From: Leptospiraceae bacterium
GTDB taxonomy: Bacteria > Spirochaetota > Leptospiria > Leptospirales > Leptospiraceae
DNA length: 64,000 nucleotides
Direction: 5' to 3'
Assembly: GCA_016711485.1 (NCBI GenBank)
Contig: JADJSX010000008.1
Span: 372,001-436,000, forward strand
Part shown: in pieces, positions 52,719-62,651 of the stretch
Position numbering within the stretch: position 1 is the first letter of the stretch
How the letters are laid out: each line of letters begins with the position of its first letter
The notes under the pieces: model-generated
The model's database searches: none
Told to the model about the DNA's origin: nothing
What the model saw: only the letters and a program-made list of their open reading frames with translations
Translations under genes and position numbers: made by a program

Positions 52719-55106
52719 TTACCTCAATTGGTATCCATTTTCATTTGCAAGATGAATCAATTTGTCGGTAATTTCCTTTATCGCATTTTGGGTAAAAGTT
52801 TCTTTGTAGTTCATAAGAGCAACACGGTAGGTAACTGATTTTTTATCCGAAGAGATATTTTGGCCTGTATAAATATCATGCACCCATACTGACTGGATTT
52901 CAGAAACACCTAATTTACTTACTAATTGCGCATAACTTTCAGTAGCCTTGTCACGCTCCATAACAAGCGAAATATCTACTTGGTCTTGGGGGAAATGAGA
53001 AGGAGGGATGAAAGTAAATTTTTTATTCTCTTCTATATTTAGATTTTCGATAGCGTCAAAATAGAGTTTACCGACGAGTACTCTGCGTTTAAAATTGTAT
53101 AAATCGTTAAACTTCGGGTGTAAATATCCAAGTTCTGCGATTACTTCTCCTCCTAACTTCCACTGCACACAAGCATTTGGATGAAAATAGGAAAGATTTG
53201 TTTTTTCTAGTTCGATATTTTTAAAACCAAATAGCTTAAATAATGTATCAATGTCATTTCTTGTGGTTAAAAAGTCATTTTCAGCTTCGAGTAAATCATT
53301 TGATTTTCGATTTCTAAGAACTCCAAATCCAAAAAATCTTTTTTCCAAGGCTAGTTCATCTTCCTTAATTTTATGATAAGTTCTTCCTAGTTCAAATATT
53401 TTTACTGTTTCGAATCGATCTGCATTAACAGAAAGATGTTTTAATAAAGAAGGATACATTGATGTACGTAAAAACTTAAATTCATCTGGCATTGAATTCG
53501 CTATAGCAAGTGCAGAAATGTCATTGAATTCAAATTTTGTATCTTCCTCAGAGGAAAAAGAGTAATTAAAAACTTCCGCATAACCTAGATTTTGTGTAAA
53601 GATAGATTTTATGGAACGTTCGATTTCTCGTTTAGAACTTTTGGTTACTGGTTTTACAACTGACTTAAGAGGTTTACGATCAATTGCCGCATATCCTAAA
53701 GAGCGTCCAACTTCTTCAACTAAATCTTCTTCGATTGTGATGTCATAATTGTGCCTATATTGTGGAACAATTACAACTAATTCGTCTTCCTTTGAACTCA
53801 CATGAAAACCAAGTCTTTGTAATATATCTGTAATTACTTTTTTTTCGAATGTAGTTCCAAGTTTAGAATTTAAAAATGTAAATGAAGTTTTGATTTCCTG
53901 TTTTTCTTTTTTATGTTCAAAGCCTGCCGGTTTGCTTGCTGTTAGAGACGGGCAGCCATTTTCTTTGAGTAATTCTAATGCGCGGTTAATAACAGGTAAA
54001 CTTGAATGAGAGTCTAAACCTTTTTCGTAACGAACAGCAGACTCAGTCCGAATTCCAGTGACCCGAATGGTTTTACGTATATCTTCGCGTTTAAAAACTG
54101 CTGACTCTAAAATCGCTTCAGTTGTAGTATTGGAAATCGCAGAATATTCTCCGCCCATAACACCCGCGATAGCAACTGGAACTCCGACGTTGGATATGAC
54201 TAAAATGGATGGGTCTAATTCTTTAGTTGTTTTGTCTAGGAGAGCAAGTTTGTCTTTATCTCGAGCAAACTTTACTTCAATAGCTATTTCGCCTAACTTT
54301 GCTTTGTCGAAAAAGTGAGTCGGTTGTCCCATTTCTAACATCACATAATTCGAAATATCCACAACGTTATTGATCGACTTGATCCCACATTTTAAAAGTC
54401 TATCTTTGACTTTAGGAATGGAGTCTTTTATTTGAAATCCTTTTACATTGGCTGCAAAATAAGAATGCGCGTTTTTATTTTCAAACACTTTCGGGCTAGT
54501 TTCTTTAGAAAAAGAAAATTCAGAATCAAATGGATCATATTTGACTTTTATTCCAAGTTGTGCGGCAAGTTCTCGCGCAAATCCAAAATGACTCCATAAA
54601 TCCGGTCTATGCGTAATAGATTTATTATCTATATGTAAAATTTTATCTTCTGAGTTAAGTAAAACACGCAGGCTTACTCCGAGTTTTGTATCAGAGGCTA
54701 ATTTCATTAGTCCAGAGGATTCTTCGCTTAGTCCAAGTTCTTTCTCCGAACAAAACATCCCAAAGCTATCTACGCCACGCAGTTTTCCTTCGTTGATTTG
54801 TTTACCATCTGGAAATACGGTCCCAATCATTGCAAGTGGAACAATTTCGCCTTCTGCCACTTGTGCGCCTGTAACAATTTGAATCTTCTTAGTTCCAATG
54901 TCGGCAATACACACACTTAGTTTGTCTGCGTCCGGGTGTTTGTTTACTTCGACCACTTTTGCCGACAGAATTGTGGAAAGGTATTCTCTGTATTCAGTGA
55001 CTTCATCGACTTCACAAATAGAAAGGTTAATTTTCTCGTGAATCGTTTCGAAAGGTATGGACTGAAAGTCCGCAAAATCATTTAGCCAGTTATAAGATAG
55101 TTTCAT
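52719..55106 (-). CDS. pheT: Phenylalanyl-tRNA synthetase beta subunit
   Basis: The 795-residue subunit (start at the ATG at 55106; the frame reaches 55139 at a TTG) contains the N-terminal tRNA-binding OB domain, the B3/B4 editing domain, the B5 domain and a C-terminal FDX-ACB anticodon-binding domain (starting about PSHFPQDQVDISL). It works with PheS, which is not in this window. Length matches bacterial PheT. The stretch MKLSYNWLNDFADF is the typical start. No ribosome site precedes the ATG. Confidence 0.94.
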   Translation of the reverse strand: MKLSYNWLNDFADFQSIPFETIHEKINLSICEVDEVTEYREYLSTILSAKVVEVNKHPDADKLSVCIADIGTKKIQIVTGAQVAEGEIVPLAMIGTVFPDGKQINEGKLRGVDSFGMFCSEKELGLSEESSGLMKLASDTKLGVSLRVLLNSEDKILHIDNKSITHRPDLWSHFGFARELAAQLGIKVKYDPFDSEFSFSKETSPKVFENKNAHSYFAANVKGFQIKDSIPKVKDRLLKCGIKSINNVVDISNYVMLEMGQPTHFFDKAKLGEIAIEVKFARDKDKLALLDKTTKELDPSILVISNVGVPVAIAGVMGGEYSAISNTTTEAILESAVFKREDIRKTIRVTGIRTESAVRYEKGLDSHSSLPVINRALELLKENGCPSLTASKPAGFEHKKEKQEIKTSFTFLNSKLGTTFEKKVITDILQRLGFHVSSKEDELVVIVPQYRHNYDITIEEDLVEEVGRSLGYAAIDRKPLKSVVKPVTKSSKREIERSIKSIFTQNLGYAEVFNYSFSSEEDTKFEFNDISALAIANSMPDEFKFLRTSMYPSLLKHLSVNADRFETVKIFELGRTYHKIKEDELALEKRFFGFGVLRNRKSNDLLEAENDFLTTRNDIDTLFKLFGFKNIELEKTNLSYFHPNACVQWKLGGEVIAELGYLHPKFNDLYNFKRRVLVGKLYFDAIENLNIEENKKFTFIPPSHFPQDQVDISLVMERDKATESYAQLVSKLGVSEIQSVWVHDIYTGQNISSDKKSVTYRVALMNYKETFTQNAIKEITDKLIHLANENGYQLR

Positions 55107-55173
55107 AGTTTTGTTTTTTAGTTTTTGACCAAACCCCAACTTTTTAGTTATTGCCTAATCTCACCGAAAAAGC

Positions 55174-55197
55174 CCCCTTCCCTTAAAAGGGAAGGGG
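55174..55197. repeat. Strong 11-bp hairpin upstream of pheT
   Basis: CCCCTTCCCTT pairs with AAGGGAAGGGG, with two loop bases. It sits 67 nt before the pheT start and may be a terminator for upstream transcription or a leader hairpin. No T-run follows on either strand. Confidence 0.6.
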
Positions 55198-55289
55198 AGA
55201 CTGGTTTGGATTATGCAAGTTCTAAAAACTCCGGGGTTAGGTGTTGTCCTTGTCAGTTTTTTTAAAGCTAGCGTTAGCGATCAACTGGA

Positions 55290-55373
55290 TGCCTGTGGAT
55301 AATCTTCATCATCCACAGGCAGGAAGGCGAGCGCGGCGGCGTGCTTTCAGTAAAGACGCACGGCCGTGCGTCT
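55290..55373. repeat. Inverted repeat plus palindrome (AGACGCACGG/CCGTGCGTCT)
   Basis: TGCCTGTGGAT (55290-55300) is inverse to ATCCACAGGCA (55311-55321). AGACGCACGGCCGTGCGTCT at 55354-55373 is a perfect 20-bp palindrome. The GTAGAGACGC...GCGTCTCTAC-type palindromes I recall from other phyla resemble it, so this may be a repetitive element that has moved in. It lies just downstream of the CitE-like gene stop. Confidence 0.55.
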
Positions 55374-55404
55374 CTACGATAATGTCGCCGCAACGCCCAA
55401 CCAA

Positions 55405-56397
<993 letters not shown>

Positions 56398-56543
56398 AAA
56401 TCTACCTTTTTCTTGCCCTTGGGCTTATTGAATTAAAATTTCTATTCTTATACTATGGCTATGGAAGGGACTTGGAAGTAAATTCAATTTTTGGTGAAAT
56501 GACGTGGTTAGAAGGGAAGAAATCCTTGTATCTTTTCGGGTTT
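56398..56543. other. Short spacer, no clear site
   Basis: This 146-base gap separates the CitE-like gene from the next upstream gene. No terminator hairpin with a T-run was recognised. Confidence 0.25.
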
Positions 56544-58019
56544 TTAAGCAGGAAAAATATAATATCTACTTTTGCCCAATCGTTTCGCTTCGTACATTGC
56601 TTGGTCTGCGTGATGAAGAAGTGTATCTGCCTCACTATTATCCTTTGGGAATAATGAGATTCCAATACTTGCACTAACATTTACAGTCCTATCTTCTCCA
56701 ATTTCAATTGCCCGCTTAGCTTCTTGTAAAACTTTTTCCATTACACGTGTATAGTCAGTCTCTGTCTTTAAATCTCCAACTAATAGAACAAATTCGTCAC
56801 CGCCAAGTCTTGCAACTGTATCTTGACTTCTAACTATTTTGTTTAAACGATTTGCAAATTCTTTTAATACGATATCGCCTACCGCATGTCCATACATGTC
56901 ATTCACCGGTTTAAATCCGTCGAGGTCTATATAAATAACTGCAAGTGATTTTTTACTTCTTTTTGCATGTGCTAACGCTAAATTTAGTCTATCCTGAAAT
57001 AAAAGTCGATTTGGTAAACCGGTTAACGCATCGTGATGTGCCATTATTTCTAAGTCTTTTTGTCGTTTTAATAAATGGCTCACATTGGAAAATACGGCTA
57101 CGTAATTAACAACTAAACCATTTTCCTCACGTATTGCTGATAATGTCAGCCATTCTGTTTCCATCTCACCTGATTTTAAGCGGTTTCTAATTATTCCACT
57201 CCAATGGCCTAGATTTTTTGTATCAGTTCGAATTTCTTCAATTAGATTTTTATCTGCAAATCCTGATTTTAATAGAGACAAATCTTTTCCTAAAGCACTT
57301 TCCTCATTTTCACCTGTTATCTGACAGAAAGAGGGATTTGCCTCCAATATATGAAAATCTGGATCCGTTATACAGATTGCGTCTACCGTTTTATCGAACA
57401 CACTTGCAGATAATCTATTTCTTGCTTCTGCCTTTTGTCTTTGCGAAATTTCTCGCATTAATTCGAGAGTCCGATTTGCTAAACTATCATACATAGAAAG
57501 AATTGTATTAATTAAAACTTTAAGTGCTCCGGCCATTTCTTTTTCTGCATAGACCTTAGCATCCTGAATAGACATTCCAGCTTTTTTGGCAAGAACTACT
57601 TTAGACATTCGTTTGTCATTTTCCAAAATATGAAATGCAAGCCAGTGAGTTAAAAATTTGAGTATGTCTTCTAATACTAAGTCTGATGGTTTGGCTTCCG
57701 TGTTCTTTTTGATTCTTTCGATATCTTCTACAAATTTTATATGTTCCTGTTTATGAAGTTCCGCCCAAGGATCGTTTCCAAAATATTCTTTCCAGATATC
57801 ATCCTCTGACTTAAAATGATAAAGGGCATAGTTAGCTAATTCTGTAAATACACGATCTAATGTTATTGAATCAGAGCGATATGCGATATGACTAGCTAGT
57901 ATGTTGAGTAAATTAACTATCTTTTTATGTTCTTCATCAATTCTAGATATACCTGTTTCGAAATTTGTGTTCCAGGGAAAAACATCAACGAAATGGAAAG
58001 ATAATTCTTTTTCTTTCAT
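56544..58019 (-). CDS. Hemerythrin-PAS-GGDEF diguanylate cyclase
   Basis: The 491-residue protein has an N-terminal bacteriohemerythrin domain (about 12-140) with the diiron ligand pattern DEEHKKI, YHFKSEDDIW, HKQEHIKFVEDI and FHILENDKRM. A helical segment, a PAS domain (about 205-320) and a GGDEF domain (about 330-490) follow. The active site is ARLGGDEF; the I-site is RSQD, so product feedback is expected here, unlike the 3186 enzyme. The diiron site suggests oxygen or redox sensing that controls c-di-GMP synthesis. Length is normal. Confidence 0.9.
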   Translation of the reverse strand: MKEKELSFHFVDVFPWNTNFETGISRIDEEHKKIVNLLNILASHIAYRSDSITLDRVFTELANYALYHFKSEDDIWKEYFGNDPWAELHKQEHIKFVEDIERIKKNTEAKPSDLVLEDILKFLTHWLAFHILENDKRMSKVVLAKKAGMSIQDAKVYAEKEMAGALKVLINTILSMYDSLANRTLELMREISQRQKAEARNRLSASVFDKTVDAICITDPDFHILEANPSFCQITGENEESALGKDLSLLKSGFADKNLIEEIRTDTKNLGHWSGIIRNRLKSGEMETEWLTLSAIREENGLVVNYVAVFSNVSHLLKRQKDLEIMAHHDALTGLPNRLLFQDRLNLALAHAKRSKKSLAVIYIDLDGFKPVNDMYGHAVGDIVLKEFANRLNKIVRSQDTVARLGGDEFVLLVGDLKTETDYTRVMEKVLQEAKRAIEIGEDRTVNVSASIGISLFPKDNSEADTLLHHADQAMYEAKRLGKSRYYIFPA

Positions 58020-58056
58020 TTTTAAAGTAATCTCATTCTATTCTAATTGAAATTAT

Positions 58057-58326
58057 TTATGAAAGACTTGATTCGTTTGGTATTTCTATTAAATAATATC
58101 CACTTTTCTGACTGTCGCGAATTGGAATAAAAATTGGTTTTATGTTATTCCTGTTAATATAAATTCCTAACTCCTCCGAACTTTCTTTTGTTTTTTCGAT
58201 AGTTGCCTCTGGATATAGTTTCTGGAAGAACTGAATAATTTCAGGTACACTGTGAAATGTCTCTATTACTGAACCAACTTGGTGATTGTCGATTCCAAAA
58301 AATTTTAGTATTTGTTCAAATATCAT
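58057..58326 (-). CDS. Small conserved-looking protein, unknown
   Basis: The likely start is the ATG at 58326, preceded by AAAAGGAAAAAA, giving 89 residues (MIFEQILKFFGIDNHQ...). A longer frame to 58440 adds 38 residues with no ribosome site. The protein is mixed alpha/beta with no membrane segment; the C-terminus reads SGYYLIEIP. It sits just downstream of two-component-free spacer and upstream of the hemerythrin protein by 37 nt on the same strand, so it may be co-transcribed. I do not recognise a family. Confidence 0.5.
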   Translation of the reverse strand: MIFEQILKFFGIDNHQVGSVIETFHSVPEIIQFFQKLYPEATIEKTKESSEELGIYINRNNIKPIFIPIRDSQKSGYYLIEIPNESSLS

Positions 58327-58539
58327 TGCTTTTTTCCTTTTCGAATCGGATATATTACATTTTTTTTTTGAAATGCTATTAAACAACAAATTTAGATTAA
58401 TTCTAAAATAAATTAGATCCCCTACAATATTGAAATACAACTTTAGAGTGCGTCTTGGATGATCTACATCAATTAATAAAGGTCAAGCTCCAAGAGTCTC
58501 TAATAGAATTTGCAGACAGGCTTTTATAAAATAGATTTG

Positions 58540-58592
58540 GCAATACCACTTTTGTGAAAAATAGCGGAACTTATTTATTGATGTGGTATATA
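58540..58592 (+). repeat. Family IV hairpin
   Basis: AATACCAC (about 58541-58548) is inverse to GTGGTATA near 58582-58589, and the core TTTGTGAAAAATAGCGGAAC matches the copy at 41008. This is a short repeat hairpin of unknown role. Confidence 0.5.
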
Positions 58593-58625
58593 ATTTTCCT
58601 CATGGAAACGAATATGATTTAAATA

Positions 58626-59048
58626 CTAGAATGTCCAAACTATTTTTGTAGGTTGATCTTTTTTCCCAAATAGAATTCCATTTTGCGAAAAATTTCTTGC
58701 GAGATTCATTGCATTTTTCAAACTTATCCCAATTACACAAAAGGAATCTTCTTTCCATTTTCTATCCGGTGATTCGCCCACTCCATAATAATATATTTTT
58801 TGTAAATCAATGATTTTATTTTCTAGAATTTGATTTAGAATCTGATTTTCGGAATTTGAATTTGGAATAGAATACGGATTAGCCGCTGTTATGAAAATAA
58901 ATTTATCTTCTCCGAGTTGTATTAGTAATTCATCCATTTCTAGTGAACGGTATTTTACACGCAGTAAAATTTCTTTTTCTTTTGTGAATACTTTATAATT
59001 TGTATTTTGGTATGCTTTTTGTAATTCGGATGGAATTATTCGGTTCAA
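58626..59048 (-). CDS. DUF3293 protein
   Basis: The 140-residue protein matches the DUF3293 pattern as I recall it: FIFITAANPYSIPNSNSENQ, GVGESPDRKWKEDSFCVIG and NAMNLARNFSQNGILFG. The family is soluble and of unknown function. The start is a TTG with only a weak ribosome site. It lies 53 nt downstream of the FGE-sulfatase-type gene on the same strand. Confidence 0.7.
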   Translation of the reverse strand: MNRIIPSELQKAYQNTNYKVFTKEKEILLRVKYRSLEMDELLIQLGEDKFIFITAANPYSIPNSNSENQILNQILENKIIDLQKIYYYGVGESPDRKWKEDSFCVIGISLKNAMNLARNFSQNGILFGKKDQPTKIVWTF

Positions 59049-59100
59049 TGGAAATCTGCCTATATATCTTTTTTTGTTTAGCTAGATATTTTATATATCA

Positions 59101-59991
59101 TTATTCACTTTTTTCCAATAGGATTCTAAATCCGTAATTATTCTCTCTAGCGTTTTTGGGTGCATATAATCTTGCCGAAAGTCTAAGCATACTAGGCGAG
59201 TCAAACCAACTTCCGCCTCGCAATACTTTTTTGTTTTCATTTATTTGAGGCGGCATATTCTTACTTTCCTTTCGTTTAAAGTATTGGGCGTCATAATCAT
59301 CCGAGCACCATTCCCATACGTTACCTGCCATATCAAAAAATCCCCACGAGTTTGCTTTTTTCGTTCCTACAGGCTGTGTTGATTTGTCGGAGTTTTTATT
59401 GTACCAAACATAGTTTTCTTTTATTTCTGAACCCCAGAAATATTTTCCAGACATATTGGCTAAATTTCCGTTTCCACTTGCCGCATACTCCCATTCTGCC
59501 TCTGAAGGAAGTCTATATTTTTTATTTTCCCTTTGACTCAACCATTTTGTAAAAGCGACTGCATCTATCCAAGTTATACAGATTACAGGATGTGAATCAT
59601 TTTGTTTTATTCCATGGCAATTTTTCCAAGTATTTACTGATCCCGAAGTTTCTGCATTCGTTTGGAAGGAAGTTTCTTTTACGAAAATCGAAAAATGTTT
59701 TCTAGTTACTTCGTATTTGCCCAAATAAAATGGTTTCTTTATTTCTGTTTTTCTTGCGGGTAATTCGTCTTCGTCACAGTAAGTATCTGAATTCCTGCAA
59801 CCCATTTGAAATTCTCCTTTTGGGACTTCTAAAAGTTCCATTCCGATGGAATTTGTAATCGAAGTTAATTTTGAATTTTGAAATTCCTTTAGATTTTTAA
59901 TGATTTGGCAGGAATAAATAAATTCTAGTGTTAGAATACAAATTATAAATATATTCGCGTGTATTTGTATCTTGTCGAATTGTATTGACAT
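59101..59991 (-). CDS. FGE-sulfatase (SUMF1) type lipoprotein
   Basis: The 296-residue protein has a signal with lipobox-like YSC (about residues 26-28) and a formylglycine-generating-enzyme fold: GMELLEVPKGEFQMG, WIDAVAFTKWLSQR, RLPSEAEWEYAA, GNVWEWCSDDYD and LRGGSWFDS. It lacks the Cys pair of true sulfatase-activating enzymes in the usual C-terminal position (GSWFDSPSMLRLS, RLYAPKNARENNYGFRI), so it is more likely a non-catalytic ligand-binding member. The start overlaps the divergent AsmA-like frame only if that gene began at 59985. Confidence 0.75.
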   Translation of the reverse strand: MSIQFDKIQIHANIFIICILTLEFIYSCQIIKNLKEFQNSKLTSITNSIGMELLEVPKGEFQMGCRNSDTYCDEDELPARKTEIKKPFYLGKYEVTRKHFSIFVKETSFQTNAETSGSVNTWKNCHGIKQNDSHPVICITWIDAVAFTKWLSQRENKKYRLPSEAEWEYAASGNGNLANMSGKYFWGSEIKENYVWYNKNSDKSTQPVGTKKANSWGFFDMAGNVWEWCSDDYDAQYFKRKESKNMPPQINENKKVLRGGSWFDSPSMLRLSARLYAPKNARENNYGFRILLEKSE

Positions 59992-60023
59992 TTTATTCTT
60001 TTTCTTTAAACTATCACAGTCAA

Positions 60024-62000
60024 ATGAAACTCTTGAAAAAACTCCTGAAACTTTTCATAGCTTTTTGGATTTTCCTTTTGAGTCTACCATTTCTTCTTTA
60101 CATCCCTTTGGTATACAATAAAAATTTTTATCGAGATTTGATTATTGAAAATGTCTATCAATTTACAGATTATAAATTGAGTTTAGATAAATTAAATTTA
60201 TCAGTTTATCCCGATTTACATCTTAATTTGGAAAATATTTCTCTATCCACCAAAGAAAAAGAAATTTCTATTCTCCAACTAAAAGAATTGAACTTAGACC
60301 TGTTTTTTATACCTGTTATCGCCGGCGGCAAATTGGCAGTAGACGATATTTCTCTCAAAAAAGGTTTTTTAGATATTCCTGCTTTTTTAAATTCTATTCC
60401 GAAATCGAATGAAACTTCCGAGTCAGAGGAAAAACCAAACGACTACAGAAATATTTTAGAATTAATTCATACAAAGATTCGTGTAAAACAAATTTTAATC
60501 GAAGAAGTAGATTTAAAAATAAAAGAATTTCATCCTTCCATTTACCATAACGTATGGCTCAATCGAGCGACTATAAGTTATGAATCTTTTTTAGACTCTA
60601 AATTTTCCATTAATGTAGATTATGGAAAAACCAATTTATACCTGAAAGGAAGTTTGGGAATTTCTCCTGAACTTTTGAATTTAGAATCTCTTTTTTTTGA
60701 ATTGGAATGCGAAACGTCGAATATTCCATTGTATGAATATTCCCATTATTTAAAATCTTTTCCAAATCTTTCTGTTTCAAATTCAAACGTATTTTTTAAA
60801 ATCTTAAGTCAAAAAAAACAAAATACTTTGTTAATTGAAAACTCTATTGATTTTAGACTCAATTCAATTAGTTATTGGAAAGAGGATACAATTCATAGGA
60901 TAGGACCAATTACTATTCGGGGAAATATATATTATCCGTTACTTTCGAAAAAAATCGAAACAAAAAATCTCACATTAAATATTCCTAATTTATTTGATGT
61001 TACTCTTAATTCTGAGGCTAATTTTACTTATACTCCTGTGATTCGAGCAAATTTACATTCCTCCAATGTGAATATAAATTCCATTTTAGATTTTGCTAAA
61101 ACTTTTTCTAGTCAAACACCTGTTCCAAATTCTGGTAAAACTGTAAGTCAAAAATCTGAAAATAATTTGAAACTATATTTAGACCTAAATTACTTTGTAA
61201 ATCGTATCCTCATAGAAGGACTTCCTATTTACAACTTATACGCAAATGCTAAATTAAAGAATACAACTTTAGATTACGCTTTAGGAATTCGTAATTTTTA
61301 TAGCGGTAAATTATCTTTATCCGGAGAGGCAGATTTATTAAATGGTGTATCTACAGGAGCCTACTTGGAAATCGAAAATGTAAACATGGAAAAATTTACT
61401 ACAACCTATCTTGGAAAAAAAATAATCGAAGGAAATTTATCAACGTATATTAAATTGCAAACGGATAATCAATATGGTGAGAAAGACTTTTTAAAAAACT
61501 TGACTTTGACAGGAAATACTAGTTTGAAGGATGGAATTCTTTTAGACCGTGCGGATATTTTATATCCGATTCGTTTTTTAAATAAAATTATTCCTGCTCA
61601 AGATAAACTTAATACAAATATATCAAGATTTAATTCGATTGAAATGGACTTTTCAGCTAAAAATGGTAGATTTAAAATAAAAAATTTGGATTTGTCTGGG
61701 AAAATATTTAATGCAAACGGAAGTGTAGAAATTGGTTTAGAAAATCCTTCTGAGGATATTCGCGCTAACTTGGTAGTATCCACAAGTATTGCTGGGGCTG
61801 GATTAAAAATACCAATGGTTTATTCTAAATCAAGTTACGTTCCATTTAGTATCGACAAAGTATGGTTAGCCAGTGTCTACACAGGATTAGTCGTTGGCGG
61901 TCCTGTCGGGGCTATGATTGGTTCTGCGCTCTCTGAAAAAGCGGATGCCGCATTGCAGTCGATTAAAAATAAATCGAAAGAACAATTGAATGGCAATTAA
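60024..62000 (+). CDS. AsmA-family protein
   Basis: Start at ATG 60024 (MKLLKKLLKLFIAFWIFLLSL), because the 13 extra codons to 59985 would overlap the divergent lipoprotein gene. The 658-residue protein has one N-terminal membrane helix (about 10-30) and a long beta-rich periplasmic part with AsmA-like repeats; the C-terminus has a glycine-rich membrane-like segment, VGGPVGAMIGSAL. It probably acts in lipid traffic in the envelope. It is a second, shorter AsmA protein in this window; the first is at 27878-30922. It converges with the next gene by a 4-base overlap. Confidence 0.75.
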   Translation: MKLLKKLLKLFIAFWIFLLSLPFLLYIPLVYNKNFYRDLIIENVYQFTDYKLSLDKLNLSVYPDLHLNLENISLSTKEKEISILQLKELNLDLFFIPVIAGGKLAVDDISLKKGFLDIPAFLNSIPKSNETSESEEKPNDYRNILELIHTKIRVKQILIEEVDLKIKEFHPSIYHNVWLNRATISYESFLDSKFSINVDYGKTNLYLKGSLGISPELLNLESLFFELECETSNIPLYEYSHYLKSFPNLSVSNSNVFFKILSQKKQNTLLIENSIDFRLNSISYWKEDTIHRIGPITIRGNIYYPLLSKKIETKNLTLNIPNLFDVTLNSEANFTYTPVIRANLHSSNVNINSILDFAKTFSSQTPVPNSGKTVSQKSENNLKLYLDLNYFVNRILIEGLPIYNLYANAKLKNTTLDYALGIRNFYSGKLSLSGEADLLNGVSTGAYLEIENVNMEKFTTTYLGKKIIEGNLSTYIKLQTDNQYGEKDFLKNLTLTGNTSLKDGILLDRADILYPIRFLNKIIPAQDKLNTNISRFNSIEMDFSAKNGRFKIKNLDLSGKIFNANGSVEIGLENPSEDIRANLVVSTSIAGAGLKIPMVYSKSSYVPFSIDKVWLASVYTGLVVGGPVGAMIGSALSEKADAALQSIKNKSKEQLNGN

Positions 62001-62446
62001 AATCCGTCATCTTCCTTTTTGGGTGGTAATCTATTCGCAGGAAACCATTGATTCACTTCTTTTTCATTCGGATAACGACTGATCAGAAAGAGTATCAAGA
62101 TCAGACTTACAGCGAAGGAATACATTGTGCCTTGAGTAAAGTATTGGGTAATGTTAAATAATGTTGCGCCTTCAATGATCGCCCATTGAATTAATTTTAC
62201 TACTTGGTAATTCATGGGTTCGTTTTGAGATGTTTTTGCTTTTGCCAAAATAGGTGGGTAAAAAAGCCCCGCCACAATCGCCAAAAAAGCAAAGCCTACA
62301 GCTACTTGGCTTAGTATATTGTCTGCCTGACTCATTTCTAGATTTCTTATTTTTAAGGAAACAATCAAATACAAAATTATTCCAATACACATCGCTCTAT
62401 GGATTTTGTTTGGAATTGCAAAGGAAGTTACGCTCTTTTCTTTCAT
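61997..62446 (-). CDS. Small four-helix membrane protein, unknown
   Basis: The 149-residue protein has about four membrane segments (around residues 17-31, 44-65, 87-100 and 108-125) and a positively charged tail (RLPPKKEDDGF). I do not recognise the family. It shares a 4-base overlap with the convergent AsmA gene and is 205 nt from the SDR gene on the same strand, with a hairpin between. Confidence 0.55.
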   Translation of the reverse strand: MKEKSVTSFAIPNKIHRAMCIGIILYLIVSLKIRNLEMSQADNILSQVAVGFAFLAIVAGLFYPPILAKAKTSQNEPMNYQVVKLIQWAIIEGATLFNITQYFTQGTMYSFAVSLILILFLISRYPNEKEVNQWFPANRLPPKKEDDGF

Positions 62447-62578
62447 ACTACAGAGCTATTTGATTCTGTCTGAGAGTAAAGTTTTTTATTTCTATGGAAA
62501 TCAGAATCATAATAAAACTACTTAACACTGTTTTGAAATTGTAAAAGTTCTTTGCCTACTTGGCATTAATCGGTATCC

Positions 62579-62635
62579 TTATTTTCTCGGTAAAAAATTG
62601 TTGTCCTCAACAAAAGTTTTGTACCGAGAAAATAA
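62579..62635. repeat. Perfect 14-bp inverted repeat with inner hairpin
   Basis: TTATTTTCTCGGTA (62579-62592) pairs exactly with TACCGAGAAAATAA (62622-62635). Inside lies a second hairpin, TTGTTG-tcct-CAACAA (62598-62613). It is 16 nt downstream of the SDR stop codon on the minus strand; it may be a terminator or RNA structure, although no T-run follows. Confidence 0.65.
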
Positions 62636-62651
62636 CTAATTCTACGAACAA

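Larger units (their letters stand above)
55140..55404. other. GC-richer spacer with three inverted repeats
   Basis: The composition of this spacer differs sharply from its AT-rich surroundings. It holds the 11-bp hairpin 55174-55197, the 11-bp hairpin GCCTGTGGAT/ATCCACAGGC (55291-55320, with one flanking pair) and the 20-bp palindrome at 55354-55373. A GCGAGCGCGGCGGCG stretch lies between them. It looks like repeat DNA or a mobile remnant and not a gene. Confidence 0.55.
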
